Of a DNA stretch of 55,842 bases, positions 36,111 through 46,240 are shown in pieces (position 1 is the first letter of the stretch; each line of letters starts with the position of its first letter). The DNA is taken from the NCBI GenBank assembly GCA_030626025.1, contig DAOUPT010000017.1, positions 1 to 55,842 on the forward strand. The letters run 5' to 3'. Source of the DNA: Anderseniella sp. (GTDB lineage Bacteria > Pseudomonadota > Alphaproteobacteria > Rhizobiales > Aestuariivirgaceae). The position numbers and the translations under genes were made by a program. Under the pieces are notes generated by a model. The model searched no databases. It worked only from the letters and a program-made list of their open reading frames with translations, and was not told the DNA's origin.

Positions 36111-37364
36111 TCAATGATCACGCTCTGATTTATCCACTAAACCGGTTTTTGTTTTACGCGCCATTTTGAACAGGGCAGGGGATGTGCGCAGCAACATGGT
36201 AAATTTACTGCGGGCTTCTTGTGAGGGTGAAGCTGAAACAAACATCCGCCACAGGGTGGCAATGACAAAGGACCCGTGGATGATCGAGATGTAAGTAAAA
36301 AAGGCACTGGTGCCAAACCGCGCCATAACCGAGGCAGCAACTGTAGGGCCGACGGTGGCCCCCAGTGAGAAAAAGAACATCAGACCTGAAGCGAGTAAAA
36401 CATACTGTCCTTCACCTGCCCGGTCATTGGCGTGGGCCGCTGATAGCGAATAAAGCGGCAGCGAGAACGCCCCAAAGGCAAAAGCGCCAGCCAGTAGGGC
36501 GGTTTGGTCTGAACTGGCAAACAGCGACAGAAAAAGCCCGGCCATGGTTGCGCCAAATGTCGTGCCAACCAGTATTTTGCGTCGTCCGAACTGGTCAGAC
36601 ATCCACCCCAGTGGATATTGCAGAACGGCACCGCCAATAATGCCCATGCTCATAAAATAGGCTACATTGGCTGTATCAAGACCAAGGCGGCTGGCAAACA
36701 AGGGGCCAACCAGCCGGAATGACGAATTGGTCATGCCAATAACAATGCAGCCCAGACAGGCAATCGGTGAAATTTTCCAAACCACTGCCAAATCAAATTT
36801 TGCAGCTTTGGGTGGTTTGGGGTTGGTACGGTCTCCAAGCGAAATGGGCACCAGCGACAGGCCCAAAAACATTGCCGTGACAATAAACAGGACAAACCCG
36901 TCAATACCGATGAGTGGCAACAACAATTGTCCGCCGGTTACAAAACCAAGGTCAACAATGCGATAAATTGATAAAACCTTGCCGCGATCTGTATTGTCAG
37001 TTGAATCGTTCAGCCAGCTTTCGATCACCATAAACAGCCCGGCAAATCCAAACCCGGCCACAAACCGCAGGGCAATCCACCAATAGGGATTAACCCACAA
37101 GATAAAGGCCAGCATCCCCGCCGCCACGATCGCAGCCAATGCCGAGAATGCCCTGATATGACCGACCGCCCGCACCATTTTTGCAGAAATCAGCGTCGAA
37201 AGCATAAATCCAGCAAAATACCCGGTTCCCATTGCCCCGATAAGCTCAGGCGAAAATCTCTCAGCCTCGGCCCGCAGGGTAATCAGCGTACCTTGCAAGC
37301 CATTGCCAGCCAGCAGCACACCGGCAGCAAGCAAAAGAGGAAATAGTGATGTTAAAGCGCGCAT
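36111..37364 (-). CDS. MFS transporter (YcaD-like)
   Basis: The 417-residue protein has twelve hydrophobic segments. RFVAGFGFAGLFMVIESWLNDST in the first half and QYPLGWMSDQFGRRKILVG in the second are typical of the YcaD/CsbX-like branch of the major facilitator superfamily. It ends in a basic cytoplasmic tail. Substrate unknown. It lies upstream of rnd, 42 bases apart, on the same strand. Confidence 0.9.
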   Translation of the reverse strand: MRALTSLFPLLLAAGVLLAGNGLQGTLITLRAEAERFSPELIGAMGTGYFAGFMLSTLISAKMVRAVGHIRAFSALAAIVAAGMLAFILWVNPYWWIALRFVAGFGFAGLFMVIESWLNDSTDNTDRGKVLSIYRIVDLGFVTGGQLLLPLIGIDGFVLFIVTAMFLGLSLVPISLGDRTNPKPPKAAKFDLAVVWKISPIACLGCIVIGMTNSSFRLVGPLFASRLGLDTANVAYFMSMGIIGGAVLQYPLGWMSDQFGRRKILVGTTFGATMAGLFLSLFASSDQTALLAGAFAFGAFSLPLYSLSAAHANDRAGEGQYVLLASGLMFFFSLGATVGPTVAASVMARFGTSAFFTYISIIHGSFVIATLWRMFVSASPSQEARSKFTMLLRTSPALFKMARKTKTGLVDKSERDH

Positions 37365-37440
37365 GGGTCTGTCTTGATTTGTGTCATTCCACCACTACCC
37401 CGCCTGATAGAGCCCGTCCAGCCCCACCTTAACAAACCAG

Positions 37441-38313
37441 CTATGCGTTTCGCGCTTGCTTGCCTGAGTTGCGGTTTAGAACCACAAGCAAGATCCCGGT
37501 CAGAATGAGCACGGCTGACACAGTCAGGCGCCAGGTAATGGCTTCGGAAACAAAGATCACCCCACCCGCCGCAGCAATAACCGGTACCAGCAATTGCAGT
37601 ACCGCTGCCTGTGTGAACGAAAGACCACCAAGGGCTGTGTACCACATGGTATAACCCAACCCCGATGCGATGCCCCCCGACAATACCGCCAGCAACACGC
37701 CCCGCATGGAATAGTTAGAATCAGCAAAGGTGATAACCAGCACGACCAGCACCAGCGGCACCGTCCGCAAAAAATTATACGCCGTATCGGCCAGCGGGTT
37801 TTTCGACCTGCGGCCCTGCAGGGTATACAACCCCCAGGCGATACCGGAAACAGTCATCAGTAAAAACCCAAGCGCTGATGGTGTCGAAATGCCCGGTAGC
37901 ATCAGATAAACAAACCCGGCAAAGGCCAGCACCAGACCGGCCCATTCAGCCGGACTTGGCCGATAGCCTCTAAACAGCGCCACAAGGATCATGGTAATCT
38001 GCACCGCGCCAAACAAAATCAGTGCCCCGGTGCCGGTATCAAGGCTGATATAGGCATAGGAAAAGGTGATCGCATAAACAAACAGCATCAGCCCCGCCGC
38101 CCAGCTGCCTTTCGTGGTGACATTAGTAGAGCGCTGGTCAAGCCCCACAAGAACCAGCAACACAGTCGCCCCCGACAGCAGCCGAACAATCGTATAGCCG
38201 CCTGCATCAATAGTCCCGTCCTCCAACGCCATCCGCGCCAAAACCGAATTGGCCGCAAAGGCGACAAGGGCAAGTGCCGTGAACGCGGCAATTCTAAAAA
38301 TATGTCGATCCAC
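37441..38313 (-). CDS. EamA/DMT family transporter
   Basis: The product has ten hydrophobic segments in two EamA repeats; the second begins PSPAEWAGLVLAFAGFVYLML. The open frame extends to 38448, but the natural start is probably the GTG at 38313: a GAGGG lies seven bases before it and it gives the usual length (290 residues, opening with DRHIFRIAAFTALAL). Export of metabolites is the common role; substrate unknown. Divergent from aspS, with a 194-base gap. Confidence 0.85.
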   Translation of the reverse strand: MDRHIFRIAAFTALALVAFAANSVLARMALEDGTIDAGGYTIVRLLSGATVLLVLVGLDQRSTNVTTKGSWAAGLMLFVYAITFSYAYISLDTGTGALILFGAVQITMILVALFRGYRPSPAEWAGLVLAFAGFVYLMLPGISTPSALGFLLMTVSGIAWGLYTLQGRRSKNPLADTAYNFLRTVPLVLVVLVITFADSNYSMRGVLLAVLSGGIASGLGYTMWYTALGGLSFTQAAVLQLLVPVIAAAGGVIFVSEAITWRLTVSAVLILTGILLVVLNRNSGKQARNA

Positions 38314-38507
38314 CAACACTCCCTCTCTATTTCCCCGCTGACAGGCTACGGTATTTAACCCTGTAACAAAAATAACGCTTTGGTGAGCATGGCTCAGTCC
38401 TGTGACACAAGCAAACCACAAGCACACCCTTGACAAATCACGTCTCACATGCGCTTTTCCGCTGCAGGATTTTTCTTTTTATCAGATAGAGTGTTTCAAG
38501 AGGCATT

Positions 38508-40286
38508 ATGCACGAATTTCGTAGTCATACTTGCGCGCAATTGCGCGATACTAATGTGGGTGAAACAGTTCGCCTTTCCGGTTGGGTTCATCGGGTTCGC
38601 GACCATGGCGGTCTGTTGTTTATCGATCTGCGCGACCATTATGGTCTGACGCAAATTGTCGTTGATCCAGATTCTCCGGCCTTTAAAATCGCCGAAACCG
38701 CCCGTTCCGAATGGGTGCTGCGCATCGATGGCGATGTTAAAGCGCGTAGCGATGACACTGTGAACAAAAACCTGCCGACCGGGGCAATTGAGATTTTTGC
38801 GCAAGAAATTGAAGTGCTGTCCACTGCCGATGAATTACCGCTGCCGGTGTTTGGCGAGCAGGATTACCCCGAAGAAACCCGCTTGCGGAACCGCTTCCTT
38901 GATTTGCGCCGTGACCGTATTCACAACAACATCATCAAGCGCGGCCAGATTATTGCTTCCATCCGCAACCGCATGGTCGAGCAGGGTTTCAACGAATTCC
39001 AGACCCCGATTTTGACGGCTTCTTCTCCAGAAGGCGCTCGTGACTTCCTCGTGCCGTCACGCATGCATCCGGGCAAATTTTATGCCCTGCCGCAAGCCCC
39101 GCAACAGTTCAAGCAATTGATCATGATGTCAGGCTTTGACCGCTATTTCCAGATCGCACCATGTTTCCGCGATGAGGACGCAAGAGCCGATCGCTCGCCC
39201 GGTGAGTTCTATCAGCTCGATATCGAGATGAGCTTTGTCACCCAGGAAGACGTCTTCCAGGCGGTTGAGCCAATGCTGCGCGGCTTGTTCGAAGAATTCG
39301 GCGACGGCAAATCCGTCACCCAGGAATTCCCGCGTATTCCATATGCTGAATCAATGAGTAAATACGGCAACGACAAACCTGATCTGCGCAACCCGATTGT
39401 GATGGAAAACGTCACTGAACATTTTGCCGGTTCCGGTTTCAAGGTTTTCGCCGGCATGATTGCCGCTGACGACAACGTCCGCATTTGGGCCATCCCTGCA
39501 CCGAAAGGCGGCAGTCGCGCTTTCTGTGATCGGATGAATTCGTGGGCTCAAAAACAGGGCCAACCGGGTCTTGGTTACATTTTCTGGCGTGAAGGTGAAG
39601 ATGGTGGCGCAGGACCGCTGGCCAAAAACATCGGTGAAGAACGCACCACCGCCATTCGCGACCAGCTTGGTCTTGAAGTTGGTGATGCCTGTTTCTTTGT
39701 CGCCGGCAATCCGAAAAAATTCGTCGATTTCGCCGGTGCTGCCCGCACTCATATTGGTGAGTCACTCGACCTGATCGACCCGAACCGCTTTGATTTCTGC
39801 TGGATTGTCGATTTCCCGATGTTTGAATACAACGAGGACGAGAAAAAAATCGACTTCTCCCACAACCCGTTCTCGATGCCGCAAGGTGGTCTCGAAGCGC
39901 TGGAGAATGAAGACCCGCTGGCCATCAATGCCTGGCAATATGACATTGTCTGCAACGGCACCGAGCTGTCATCCGGCGCGATCAGAAACCACCGTCTCGA
40001 CATCATGGAAAAAGCCTTCGAGATTGCCGGTTATGCCAAGGAAACTCTCGAACAGGAATTTGGCGGCATGTACCGCGCCTTCAAATACGGCGCCCCCCCG
40101 CACGGTGGCATTGCACCAGGCATCGACCGTATCGTCATGCTGCTATGCGGTGAACAAAACCTGCGCGAAGTCGTCTTGTTCCCAATGAACCAGCAAGCCG
40201 AAGACCTCCTGATGAACGCCCCGGCCACGGTCTCAAACAGGCAACTAAGGGAATTGCACATCGGACTGAATTTGCCGAAGGAATAA
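38508..40286 (+). CDS. aspS: Aspartyl-tRNA synthetase
   Basis: The 592-residue class II synthetase has an OB-fold anticodon domain ([26 protein letters not shown]). Class II motif 1 lies in [20 protein letters not shown], motif 2 in [21 protein letters not shown] and motif 3 in [14 protein letters not shown]. The large bacterial insertion (GAD domain) is present. It charges tRNA-Asp; alphaproteobacterial enzymes are often non-discriminating (Asp/Asn), which cannot be judged here. Convergent with the next gene with only four bases between stops. Confidence 0.97.
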   Translation: MHEFRSHTCAQLRDTNVGETVRLSGWVHRVRDHGGLLFIDLRDHYGLTQIVVDPDSPAFKIAETARSEWVLRIDGDVKARSDDTVNKNLPTGAIEIFAQEIEVLSTADELPLPVFGEQDYPEETRLRNRFLDLRRDRIHNNIIKRGQIIASIRNRMVEQGFNEFQTPILTASSPEGARDFLVPSRMHPGKFYALPQAPQQFKQLIMMSGFDRYFQIAPCFRDEDARADRSPGEFYQLDIEMSFVTQEDVFQAVEPMLRGLFEEFGDGKSVTQEFPRIPYAESMSKYGNDKPDLRNPIVMENVTEHFAGSGFKVFAGMIAADDNVRIWAIPAPKGGSRAFCDRMNSWAQKQGQPGLGYIFWREGEDGGAGPLAKNIGEERTTAIRDQLGLEVGDACFFVAGNPKKFVDFAGAARTHIGESLDLIDPNRFDFCWIVDFPMFEYNEDEKKIDFSHNPFSMPQGGLEALENEDPLAINAWQYDIVCNGTELSSGAIRNHRLDIMEKAFEIAGYAKETLEQEFGGMYRAFKYGAPPHGGIAPGIDRIVMLLCGEQNLREVVLFPMNQQAEDLLMNAPATVSNRQLRELHIGLNLPKE

Positions 40287-40290
40287 GAGC

Positions 40291-41163
40291 CTAAACCGCC
40301 CATACCACATCGCCATGCTGTACCGTTCCGGCCAGCAGGTCGAAACACATCAGGTCTTCGCCGACCACAACCGGTCCGGCGAAGTCTTTTTTTGCATCGG
40401 CAATGAGGGCTGCCCGGTCGGCGTTCGGCGGAACGATATGAGTTAGGGCTAGGGTTTTGGCGTTGGCGGCAGCAGCGACCTTTCCGACTTCGCTGGAAAG
40501 GGTGTGATAGGATCTCACCGCTTCCAGTCCTGCTTGCGAGCGCGTGCCGCTTATCTCCATTGTGCCGTGTACGAAGACTTCATGCACCAGCAAATCGGCG
40601 CCCTGGGCAGCGGCAATGAGGTTGTCGCAATGCCGCGTGTCACCGCTCAAAACCAGCTTTTTGCCGCTGGCCTCAAAGACATAACCATAGGCAGGCTCAA
40701 CCGGTTCGTGCTCAACCTTTATCGGTCGCACCCGACAATCAGAATCGGCAAACAACTCATTCTCGCTAGTAAATTCTGTGACATTTATGTTGAAAGCCTC
40801 AACACTGGTGCGCTGTTCAAAGGCAATCCGCAAGTCGCGTTCGGTTTGCCACAGTGCCATAGTCTCGGCGACAAAATTTTTAATTCCCGGTGGTCCGAAA
40901 ATCTGCTGAGGAACATCGCGACTTTGGTGCCATGAAGAAATGATGAACTGATACAAATCTACCAGATGATCAGAGTGCATATGGGTAATCAGCAGCGCGT
41001 CAATATTCACCCCGGTCAACCCGGCCCCGACAAGGCGCTGGGTGACGCCGGACCCGACATCAACCAGCAGATTTTTACCACCACACTGAACCAGCGTTGC
41101 AGCGCCATAACGACAGGTACTGACCGCCGGGCAGCCGGTACCGAGCAGGGTGACCTTGAACAA
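40291..41163 (-). CDS. Metallo-beta-lactamase-fold hydrolase (RNase Z/arylsulfatase-like)
   Basis: The product has LITHMHSDHLVDLYQFI with the HxHxDH zinc motif. Later metal ligands lie in LVLSGDTRHCDNL and ALTHIVPP. The start VTLLGTGCPAV is like that of RNase Z-type and alkylsulfatase-like MBL proteins. The start is uncertain: a TTG at 41163 follows AGGT and gives 290 residues, while a TTG at 41184 would overlap the upstream gene by 17 bases. Substrate unknown. It may be cotranscribed with the secreted protein gene upstream. Confidence 0.85.
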   Translation of the reverse strand: MFKVTLLGTGCPAVSTCRYGAATLVQCGGKNLLVDVGSGVTQRLVGAGLTGVNIDALLITHMHSDHLVDLYQFIISSWHQSRDVPQQIFGPPGIKNFVAETMALWQTERDLRIAFEQRTSVEAFNINVTEFTSENELFADSDCRVRPIKVEHEPVEPAYGYVFEASGKKLVLSGDTRHCDNLIAAAQGADLLVHEVFVHGTMEISGTRSQAGLEAVRSYHTLSSEVGKVAAAANAKTLALTHIVPPNADRAALIADAKKDFAGPVVVGEDLMCFDLLAGTVQHGDVVWAV

Positions 41164-41167
41164 AGCT

Positions 41168-42379
41168 TTACCTGTTGGCCTCAACCTTGACGCCGAGGGT
41201 TTTGATGGCCACTGCCGGAGCCGCCATAAGGCCCATCAGGGTAGACATCGCCACCGGTTTTTCCGGTGAAGCTTCAATGGAAATGTTTCCGGGATTATTC
41301 ACAAACGCATTGTAAGCTCCGACAACGCTTTTTGAGAACTCAGGCAGGTTCAACTGCATGAGGCCGACCTGGATCAACGCCGCACCATTGGCGGTCATTG
41401 CTTCCACCGTAGTACCTTCTTTTTTGGCTGCAAAGGCCAGCATTTTTGTGGTGAAATTGTCATCGACAAAGCGCAGTTTCAATTTGGCAAATTTTATGCC
41501 GATAATCAGCGGCATGAGTTGGCCCATATTGGGTTCTTTGCCGGTTTGCAACTCCTTCAAAACGGCAGCGAGTTCGCCGGGAATATCCTGCCCGGCAAAA
41601 GCAAACTCAAAATCGCCAATCTGTTTGCCCTTGAAGCGAAAGCCATAGGCTACGTTGAGTTTTTTGTCTTGCCCCGTCACCGCTACAGAGGCATCAAAGG
41701 CCAGATCAAATTGTTCAAACCCGAACGCTTCTTTCATATCTTTCTGGAATTCCGGATTGGGAATGGCACTGACCGGGATAACGATACTTTGCATCGAAAC
41801 ATCCCACTTGCCCAAACCGGTTTCAGGGTCGCCTTTCCAGTTGGCCGTAAAGTTTTTGGCATCAAAAGACTTGCCGGCAACAGTGATTGTAGTTACCGGA
41901 ACAGAGCTTGATTCATAAACCGCCTTGCCCAGAAGTGCTGAATAATCCATGCCATCGGCCGTTTGTTTCGGCAAAATATGCGTGTTGGTGGAGGTGGCCT
42001 CGGGAATGGCAATGACCAAAGGACCAACGTCAGGCAGGTCCATTTTCATCACAATGTTTTCAGACACGATGGATTTGAACGAATAGGCCCCGCTTGCCCG
42101 CTGAGAAACCCCTGAAATGACAATTTTCTCAACCACAAATGAACCCTCGACCTCGGGTTGCTTCATGGACCAGCGTAAATTGTGCAAAGTCGCCCCACCG
42201 TTGCCATCAACATCAATCGATTCGTAGGTCGGACGGGGACTGCCTGCTGTTTTGTACTGGCTTTCCATCATATCAAGCAGGGCGGTAATACCGGGCGGCT
42301 CGTCAGCGGCATAACCAGCCAACGGCGAAAGGGCAAAAGAAAGGAAAACGAGAACGAAAAGCTGGATACGATGTTTCAT
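41168..42379 (-). CDS. Secreted protein of unknown function
   Basis: The 403-residue protein has a clear signal peptide (MKHRIQLFVLVFLSFALSPL, cleavage near GYA-ADEPP at residues 24-25). The remainder is rich in alternating polar/hydrophobic stretches, such as FVVEKIVISGVSQRASGAYSF and FDLAFDASVAVTGQDKKLNVAYGF, suggesting beta structure. I do not recognise the family; some resemblance in style to DUF945 or AsmA-like envelope proteins is only an impression. It overlaps or abuts the MBL-fold gene downstream and is divergent from maeB. Confidence 0.75.
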   Translation of the reverse strand: MKHRIQLFVLVFLSFALSPLAGYAADEPPGITALLDMMESQYKTAGSPRPTYESIDVDGNGGATLHNLRWSMKQPEVEGSFVVEKIVISGVSQRASGAYSFKSIVSENIVMKMDLPDVGPLVIAIPEATSTNTHILPKQTADGMDYSALLGKAVYESSSVPVTTITVAGKSFDAKNFTANWKGDPETGLGKWDVSMQSIVIPVSAIPNPEFQKDMKEAFGFEQFDLAFDASVAVTGQDKKLNVAYGFRFKGKQIGDFEFAFAGQDIPGELAAVLKELQTGKEPNMGQLMPLIIGIKFAKLKLRFVDDNFTTKMLAFAAKKEGTTVEAMTANGAALIQVGLMQLNLPEFSKSVVGAYNAFVNNPGNISIEASPEKPVAMSTLMGLMAAPAVAIKTLGVKVEANR

Positions 42380-42554
42380 AAGGCAGTATTCCTGATGTTG
42401 GATATTGATTTGGTCACTTTAAATGGTTTGTTACCAAAGGTAAATAAGCTGATTCCCCCAATACTCCATAATTTGTCAGTTCAAAGCAAGTTAAGAGTCG
42501 CATTTGCCTTTCACAATTGTTAGCGTTTTCAGAAAAATCATCAGGGAAAAACAC

Positions 42555-44837
42555 ATGTCGGACAACAAGACGGAAGATCTGCGCCAGGGCGCTTTACACT
42601 ATCATCGCTACCCAACGCCGGGAAAACTGGAAATTACAGCCACCAAGCCGCTGTCAAACCAGCGCGATCTGGCCCTGGCGTATTCGCCCGGTGTCGCAGC
42701 GGCCTGTGATGAAATTGTCCGCGATGCCGATGAAGCCGACCACATGACGGCCCGGGCCAATCTGGTCGCGGTTATCACTAATGGCACTGCGGTTTTGGGC
42801 CTGGGTAACATTGGTCCGCTGGCCTCAAAACCGGTAATGGAAGGCAAGGCGGTTCTGTTCAAGAAATTTGCCGGGATCGATGTCTTTGACCTTGAAGTTG
42901 ATGCGACTGATCAGGAGCGGTTTTGCAGCGTCGTCTCGGCGCTGGAGCCAACTTTTGGCGGCATCAATCTGGAAGACATTAAAGCACCCGAGTGTTTTGA
43001 GATTGAGGCCTGCCTGAAAGAGGTCATGAACATTCCGGTTTTTCATGACGACCAGCACGGTACTGCCATCATAGTTGGCGCTGCGGTTCTGAATGCCATG
43101 GAAATATCCGGTAAAAAACTGAGCGAAATCAAGGTTGTCGCATCCGGGGCAGGGGCCGCCGCACTGGCCTGTCTCAACATGCTGGTTTCCCTCGGTGTTG
43201 ATCGTAAAAATGTCTGGATTTCAGATATCGATGGCGTTGTTTATGAGGGCCGTGAGGAAGACATGAACCGCTGGATGGCGGTCTATGCCCAGAAAACCGA
43301 GGCCCGCACCCTTGATGATATCATCGAAGATGCTGATGTCTTTTTAGGCCTTTCTGCAGCAGGGGTTTTAAAACCTGAAATGGCGGCGAAAATGGTCGAC
43401 AAACCTTTGATCCTGGCGCTGGCTAATCCGACTCCGGAGATCATGCCTGATGAAGCCCGCAAGGTTAAACCCAATGCCATGATTTGCACCGGGCGGTCAG
43501 ATTTCCCCAATCAGGTCAACAACGTTTTGTGTTTTCCCTACATCTTTCGAGGTGCCCTGGATGTCGGTGCCACCGCCATCAATGAAGAGATGAAGCATGC
43601 CGCCGTAAAGGCCATTGCCTCCCTTGCTCATGAAGCATCATCGGACATCGCTGCAAAGGCCTATGGCGGTAAAACCCAACTGTTTGGGGCCGACAATTTG
43701 ATCCCGTCGCCCTTTGATCAACGCCTGATCATGCGCATTGCTCCAGCTGTTGCCAAAGCTGCGATGGACAGCGGCGTTGCCCGTCGCCCGATCACTGATT
43801 TTGAGGCTTATGGAGAACGGTTGGAGCGCTTTGTCTTCCGCTCTGGTTTTGTCATGAAGGAAGTTGTCGAACAGGCCAAGTCTAATCTGCAACGGGTGAT
43901 ATATGCTGATGGTGAAGATGAGCGAGTATTGCGTGCTGCCGAAGCGGTGCTGCAAGACAAAATTGCCATTCCGATTTTAATTGGCCGCCCGAAAGTCATT
44001 CAGGACCGCATAGAGCGGTTTGGTTTGAGCATCAAACCTGGTCAGGACTTCGAAGTCATCAATCCACAGAGCGACCCGCGCTATCGCGATTATGTTGCCA
44101 CCTTGCAGGAGCGTACCTCCCGAAAAGGTGTCACGCCGGATTTTGCCCGCACCATGATCCGCACCAATACCACCGCCATTGCTGCAATAGCCGTCTGTCG
44201 GGGCGATGCTGACGCCATGCTGTGCGGTCTCGAAGGACGTTTTCATCGCAACCTTGATGTGGTCCGCTCGGTGATCGGTCTGGCCCCTGAAGTTCGTGAT
44301 TTCTCTGCGGTGTCGATGGTTATCGTTAAACGCGGCCACTATTTTTTCGCTGACACGCATGTGACCTCTGAGCCAGATGCTGAAGGTCTTGCAGAAATGA
44401 CCCAAATGGCGGCAGGTGTCGTGAAACGTTTTGGTATTCAGCCTAAAATCGCCATGCTATCTCACTCCAGCTTTGGTTCTGCTGGTACGAAAAGTGCCCA
44501 AAAGGTGCGAAAAGCGCTGGAAATTCTACACAGAAAAGCGCCTGATCTGGAAGTTGAAGGTGAGATGCACGGGGACGCTGCGCTGGATGAAAATGTCCGC
44601 CAGCGGGTTTTTCCATTCTCGAAACTTTCAGGTGAAGCAAATGTTTTCGTTATGCCGAATCTTGATGCGGCTAACATTGCATTTCAGCTGGTAAAAACCC
44701 TAGGCGAGGCCACGCCCGTCGGCCCGATTTTGATCGGTGCCGACAAACCCGTCCACATTCTCACCCCGTCAATAACATCGCGCGGTGTAACCAACATGAC
44801 AGCTATTGCCGCCGTTGATGCGCAGGAAAGGGATTAG
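42555..44837 (+). CDS. maeB: NADP-dependent malic enzyme with phosphotransacetylase-like domain
   Basis: The 760-residue fusion enzyme makes pyruvate and CO2 from malate. The malic domain shows [35 protein letters not shown], the NADP Rossmann region [17 protein letters not shown], and [27 protein letters not shown]. From about residue 430 the C-terminal phosphotransacetylase-like domain begins ([21 protein letters not shown]), as in MaeB. The ATG at 42555 starts the normal N-terminus ([20 protein letters not shown]); the frame opens at 42504 without family sequence. Confidence 0.96.
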   Translation: MSDNKTEDLRQGALHYHRYPTPGKLEITATKPLSNQRDLALAYSPGVAAACDEIVRDADEADHMTARANLVAVITNGTAVLGLGNIGPLASKPVMEGKAVLFKKFAGIDVFDLEVDATDQERFCSVVSALEPTFGGINLEDIKAPECFEIEACLKEVMNIPVFHDDQHGTAIIVGAAVLNAMEISGKKLSEIKVVASGAGAAALACLNMLVSLGVDRKNVWISDIDGVVYEGREEDMNRWMAVYAQKTEARTLDDIIEDADVFLGLSAAGVLKPEMAAKMVDKPLILALANPTPEIMPDEARKVKPNAMICTGRSDFPNQVNNVLCFPYIFRGALDVGATAINEEMKHAAVKAIASLAHEASSDIAAKAYGGKTQLFGADNLIPSPFDQRLIMRIAPAVAKAAMDSGVARRPITDFEAYGERLERFVFRSGFVMKEVVEQAKSNLQRVIYADGEDERVLRAAEAVLQDKIAIPILIGRPKVIQDRIERFGLSIKPGQDFEVINPQSDPRYRDYVATLQERTSRKGVTPDFARTMIRTNTTAIAAIAVCRGDADAMLCGLEGRFHRNLDVVRSVIGLAPEVRDFSAVSMVIVKRGHYFFADTHVTSEPDAEGLAEMTQMAAGVVKRFGIQPKIAMLSHSSFGSAGTKSAQKVRKALEILHRKAPDLEVEGEMHGDAALDENVRQRVFPFSKLSGEANVFVMPNLDAANIAFQLVKTLGEATPVGPILIGADKPVHILTPSITSRGVTNMTAIAAVDAQERD

Positions 44838-44881
44838 GGAGCGTCTAATACTTGTTGTTTTTAGTCACTCTCATCACTTTA

Positions 44882-44916
44882 TCCCTCATCACCGGCACAA
44901 GGCCGGTGATGAGGGA
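44882..44916. repeat. Perfect palindrome, REP-like
   Basis: TCCCTCATCACCGGC and GCCGGTGATGAGGGA form a perfect 15-base stem around ACAAG. No T run follows on either strand, so it is more like a dispersed extragenic palindrome than a simple intrinsic terminator, although it may act on maeB mRNA 3' ends 45 bases after the stop. Confidence 0.75.
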
Positions 44917-44991
44917 GCTTTGGCGTTATTTGTCTCATTAAAACACTGCCAGGTGACCAAAATCTTGCAGAACCAAATAAGTTTCATGTTT

Positions 44992-45005
44992 TTGACCTAC
45001 ATCAA
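44992..45005 (+). promoter_or_regulatory. FNR/FixK-type box ahead of a candidate small RNA
   Basis: TTGACCTACATCAA matches TTGAT-N4-ATCAA at nine of ten positions. The nearest plus-strand protein start is more than 1.2 kb away, so the likely product is the short transcript that ends at 45173. If the box is at about -41, transcription would start near 45037-45040; a weak -10 (AATCTA-like) lies at about 45024-45030. Confidence 0.65.
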
Positions 45006-45036
45006 GGTTTATCCCGCCGGACAATCTAAAACAGTA

Positions 45037-45173
45037 GTTGTCTGTCAATGGTTATCCGGTACCTCAAGTATTGGTTGGCCATCTCAAATAATCAGCACCT
45101 TGGTGTTGCTTATTTTCCTGGACCGCGAGCCGTGTCGCCCATTTCCCTCCAGACCCGGATCGCGGTCTTTTTT
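45037..45173 (+). ncRNA. Candidate FNR-controlled small RNA with anti-Shine-Dalgarno loop
   Basis: The predicted start is 32 bases after an FNR-type box and the end is a strong terminator. Internal structure includes a hairpin at 45088-45113 (CAGCAC/GTGTTG, with one G-T pair, plus outer AT pairs). The terminator stem GACCGCGA/TCGCGGTC (45121-45128 / 45160-45167) extends by CCG/CGG and exposes a 23-base loop with CCCTCC at 45145-45150. C-rich loops that pair with ribosome-binding sites are typical of trans-acting small RNAs. No protein product is apparent. The start site and existence of the RNA are inferred. Confidence 0.5.
45121..45173 (+). terminator. Intrinsic terminator, plus strand
   Basis: An eight-base perfect stem (GACCGCGA/TCGCGGTC), extended after one mismatch by three more pairs, is followed at once by six Ts (45168-45173). 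The opposite strand has no T run, so it does not serve the convergent LysR gene. Confidence 0.75.
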
Positions 45174-45201
45174 ATGTCAAATCTAAAACCTAAAATATTA
45201 A

Positions 45202-46143
45202 TCAGGTTGCTGGTCCTGGCACATTTTCATCGACAATGCCTTGTGCTTCTTCACGTATCCAGTCGGTAAAGCGTTTGATGTTTATTTCGTTTTCCCGATT
45301 TTCTGCAACGACAACATAAAAACTGTATTCAGCTTTCAGGCGCAAATCAAAGGGCGTCACAAGGCGCCTGGCTTTGATGTCGCCATCAGCAAGCACCGTT
45401 CGACCCAGCACCACGCCAGCACCGGCAATCGCTGCATCAAGAGCATGGTCGGCAATATCAAAGTGGGTCCCTTTATTGACATTGACGATATCAGCCACCC
45501 CGGCCGCTTCCACCCATGTTTTCCAGTCTGGAAGGTCAAACATACTCGCATGAATATGGGTGTCGTCATGGACCAGTGAGTATCGAGCAAGATCTGCGGG
45601 GGTTCGAATGCCGTTGGGTCCTTGCAAAAGTTGTGGTGAGCACATCGGCGTCACCCATTCCTCCAGCAACTTGACAGAGGTGCAGCCTTCATAATCGCCG
45701 GTACCAAAGCGCAACCCGATATCCACATCACCCGCGACCAGGTCAGCCTTTTTGAGTGATGCTGATATTCTGACATCGATGTCGGGCCAGCGGGCGAGAA
45801 ACCGATAGAGGCGTGGTGTCAGCCACTTTGAAGTGAAAGCCGGTCCGGCAGAGATTACCAGAACATTGCTGTCCTCGCGCCGCTCCAGCCTCATCATGGT
45901 GCGCCGTAACATAGCAAAGCTATCTTCTACACCCTGGGCAATCATCCGGCCTTCGCAGGTAAGCTCTACCGCCCGGTTGAGGCGATTGAACAGTTTTACA
46001 TCCAGATGCTCTTCAAGTTGCCGGATTTGATAGCTCAGCGCTGCTGGAGTGACAAAAAGTTCTTCAGCAGCTTTCTGAAAACTCATATGCCGCTGGGCGG
46101 CTTCAAAAGCTCTTAAGGAGTTGAGTGGAGGCAGTCGGGTCAT
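45202..46143 (-). CDS. LysR family regulator, GcvA-like
   Basis: The 313-residue protein opens MTRLPPLNSLRAFEAAQRHM, followed by SFQKAAEELFVTPAALSYQIRQLEEHLDVKLFNRLNRAVELT, a GcvA-type winged helix. The effector domain continues with PRLYRFLARWPDIDVRIS and WVTPMCSPQLL. The frame is open to 46203, but the ATG at 46143 gives the standard N-terminus. It is divergent from a small protein gene across a 97-base gap with a dyad, so that gene may be its target. Confidence 0.92.
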   Translation of the reverse strand: MTRLPPLNSLRAFEAAQRHMSFQKAAEELFVTPAALSYQIRQLEEHLDVKLFNRLNRAVELTCEGRMIAQGVEDSFAMLRRTMMRLERREDSNVLVISAGPAFTSKWLTPRLYRFLARWPDIDVRISASLKKADLVAGDVDIGLRFGTGDYEGCTSVKLLEEWVTPMCSPQLLQGPNGIRTPADLARYSLVHDDTHIHASMFDLPDWKTWVEAAGVADIVNVNKGTHFDIADHALDAAIAGAGVVLGRTVLADGDIKARRLVTPFDLRLKAEYSFYVVVAENRENEINIKRFTDWIREEAQGIVDENVPGPAT

Positions 46144-46144
46144 A

Positions 46145-46176
46145 TTCACTTCAAATAATTTTAACTGAACTGTGAA
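46145..46176. promoter_or_regulatory. Nested dyad in the gcvA-like/small-protein promoter
   Basis: TTCAC (46145-46149) and GTGAA (46172-46176) enclose TTCA (46150-46153) and TGAA (46166-46169), sharing nearly the same centre around 46160. It begins next to the LysR start codon. LysR-type proteins usually bind such interrupted dyads. Binding is inferred. Confidence 0.45.
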
Positions 46177-46240
46177 GATAACTCGTTTGTAAACAATTCG
46201 CAAGGGTCATATGTATTCACTTATCAAAAGGAGAAAACAA

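Larger units (their letters stand above)
44838..45201. other. 364-base gap between convergent maeB and LysR genes
   Basis: This stretch holds a palindromic repeat at 44882, an FNR-type box at 44992 and a plus-strand terminator at 45121, each listed separately. The open frame across it has no recognisable protein sequence. The region is best read as carrying a small non-coding transcript. Confidence 0.6.

Noticed and set aside
44806-45186. 126-residue open frame in the maeB-gcvA gap
   Set aside because: It starts inside maeB, has no ribosome site, and covers a palindrome and terminator; the composition is not protein-like.
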